Assembly: GCA_031373695.1 (NCBI GenBank)
Contig: JANMNC010000078.1
Span: 1 to 15,107 of the forward strand
Reading direction: 5' to 3'
DNA length: 15,107 nt
From: Methylotenera_A sp031373695
GTDB taxonomy: Bacteria > Pseudomonadota > Gammaproteobacteria > Burkholderiales > Methylophilaceae
Shown one piece after another: positions 14,597 to 15,107 of this stretch. Each line of letters starts with the position of its first letter. The stretch's first letter is position 1. The position numbers were made by a program, and so were the translations under genes. Below the pieces are notes generated by a model. It was not told where the DNA came from and ran no database searches. It saw only the letters and a program-made list of their open reading frames with translations.

Positions 14597-14641
14597 TTTC
14601 AAACAGTTAGTATTGCGTTTGAAAGCAGATTATGCGATAAC
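14597..14641 (+). promoter_or_regulatory. Inverted repeat and tentative promoter before the secretin gene
   Basis: TTTCAAAC (14597-14604) and GTTTGAAA (14617-14624) form a perfect 8-bp inverted repeat with a 12-base loop. A possible -35 TTGCGT (14613-14618) overlaps its right arm, with GATAAC (14636-14641) as -10 after 17 bases. The hexamers are weak. The 111-base gap before the secretin contrasts with the tight spacing upstream, which makes separate control plausible. Confidence 0.35.
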
Positions 14642-14678
14642 ATTGGCAGTGAAAAGATTCCATGGAGGACAGCACATC

Positions 14679-15107
14679 GTGCTTAGCAAAAAAACTAATA
14701 ACACCATAGTCAATTTAGGTTTGTTTGCAATTGCCAGTTTTGTGCTGGCAGGCTGTGCACACAAATCTGTAGTGCCAACATCCAGAGGCCATATTGAAAG
14801 CAATGTCAGCACACAAGGTGCTACACAAGCCGCCACTGTTGCTGTTGCACCTATTCCTAAACCTGTTAAAAGTAACCCGCAATTACCCATACCTAAAACC
14901 ACCAGCAAATCGCAAACATACAGCGTTGTGGTTAACGAGGTGCCCGTTAAAGAAATTTTGTTTGCCCTAGCACGTGAAAGCAAACTCAATATTGATATTC
15001 ACCCAAGTATACAAGGCCGCGCCACACTAAACGCGGTTGATCAAACCTTGCCAGCCATTTTAGAGCGTTTAGCTAGGCAGGTAGATTTAACCTACAAAAT
15101 GGAAGGT
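14679..15107 (+). CDS. Secretin-family outer-membrane lipoprotein, N-terminal part (MshL-like; cut by window end)
   Basis: Secretins form the ring-shaped outer-membrane channel of type II secretion systems and type IV or MSHA pili. The visible 143 residues start at GTG 14679, behind a strong GGAGGA (14664-14669) nine bases upstream. They carry a lipoprotein signal peptide with lipobox LAGC (Cys26), a Ser/Thr/Pro-rich linker, and from ~84 a secretin/TonB short N-terminal domain (VNEVPVKEILFALARESKLN, then ATLNAVDQTLPAILERLARQ). The frame is open to base 15107, so the C-terminal secretin pore domain is outside the window. A GTG at 14649 would extend the N-terminus by ten residues but has no ribosome-binding site. 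The position after the ExeA/MshM-like ATPase supports the call; MshL, PilQ and GspD cannot be told apart finally on this part. Confidence 0.82.
   Translation, partial: MLSKKTNNTIVNLGLFAIASFVLAGCAHKSVVPTSRGHIESNVSTQGATQAATVAVAPIPKPVKSNPQLPIPKTTSKSQTYSVVVNEVPVKEILFALARESKLNIDIHPSIQGRATLNAVDQTLPAILERLARQVDLTYKMEG

Noticed and set aside
14642..14662. TTGGCAG as a sigma54 -24 element before the secretin gene
   Set aside because: The matching -12 TGC element at the required distance is missing.
1..15107. CRISPR arrays, insertion sequences, phage genes, toxin-antitoxin or defence systems
   Set aside because: No repeat-spacer pattern, transposase or integrase motifs were found; nearly all coding space is explained by conserved genes.

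Overview
The window is a moderately AT-rich stretch of a betaproteobacterial chromosome. Its proteins look most like those of the Methylophilaceae (Methylotenera-like); this taxon is inferred from protein character and base composition, not from a database search. Most of it is core information-processing DNA rather than accessory DNA.

Region 1 (1-501): the 3' end of a 5S rRNA gene closes an rRNA operon upstream of the window. It is followed by an inverted repeat and two related intrinsic terminators. A promoter with an extended -10 then leads at once into a short hairpin plus U-run, which looks like an attenuator for the next operon.

Region 2 (502-9520, + strand): the conserved translation/RNA-metabolism cluster rimP-nusA-infB-rbfA-truB-rpsO-pnp. 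The genes for ribosome maturation (RimP, RbfA), initiation (IF-2), transcription elongation/antitermination (NusA), tRNA modification (TruB), ribosomal protein S15 and the 3' exonuclease PNPase follow one another. rpsO has its own promoter and a structured leader with a possible S15-type recognition motif. A terminator separates rpsO from pnp, and pnp has a leader hairpin. A strong terminator ends pnp.

Region 3 (9521-11136): a short non-coding stretch with a stable hairpin between two 12-bp direct repeats, then dksA and folD on the minus strand, each apparently expressed on its own.

Region 4 (11190-11578): a sigma70-type promoter drives a tRNA cluster, Pro(UGG)-Arg(UCU)-His(GUG), divergent from folD.

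Region 5 (11714-15107, + strand): an orphan sigma54-activating response regulator (resembling the PrsR / 'PEP-CTERM-box' regulators), an ExeA/MshM-like AAA ATPase carrying a transmembrane helix and a C-terminal SPOR-like domain, and the start of a secretin-type outer-membrane lipoprotein (MshL/PilQ/GspD superfamily) cut by the window end. Together they suggest an envelope-spanning secretion or MSHA-type pilus apparatus with its own regulator. This is the least routine part of the window. I found no CRISPR array, insertion sequence, prophage or clear sign of recent transfer.
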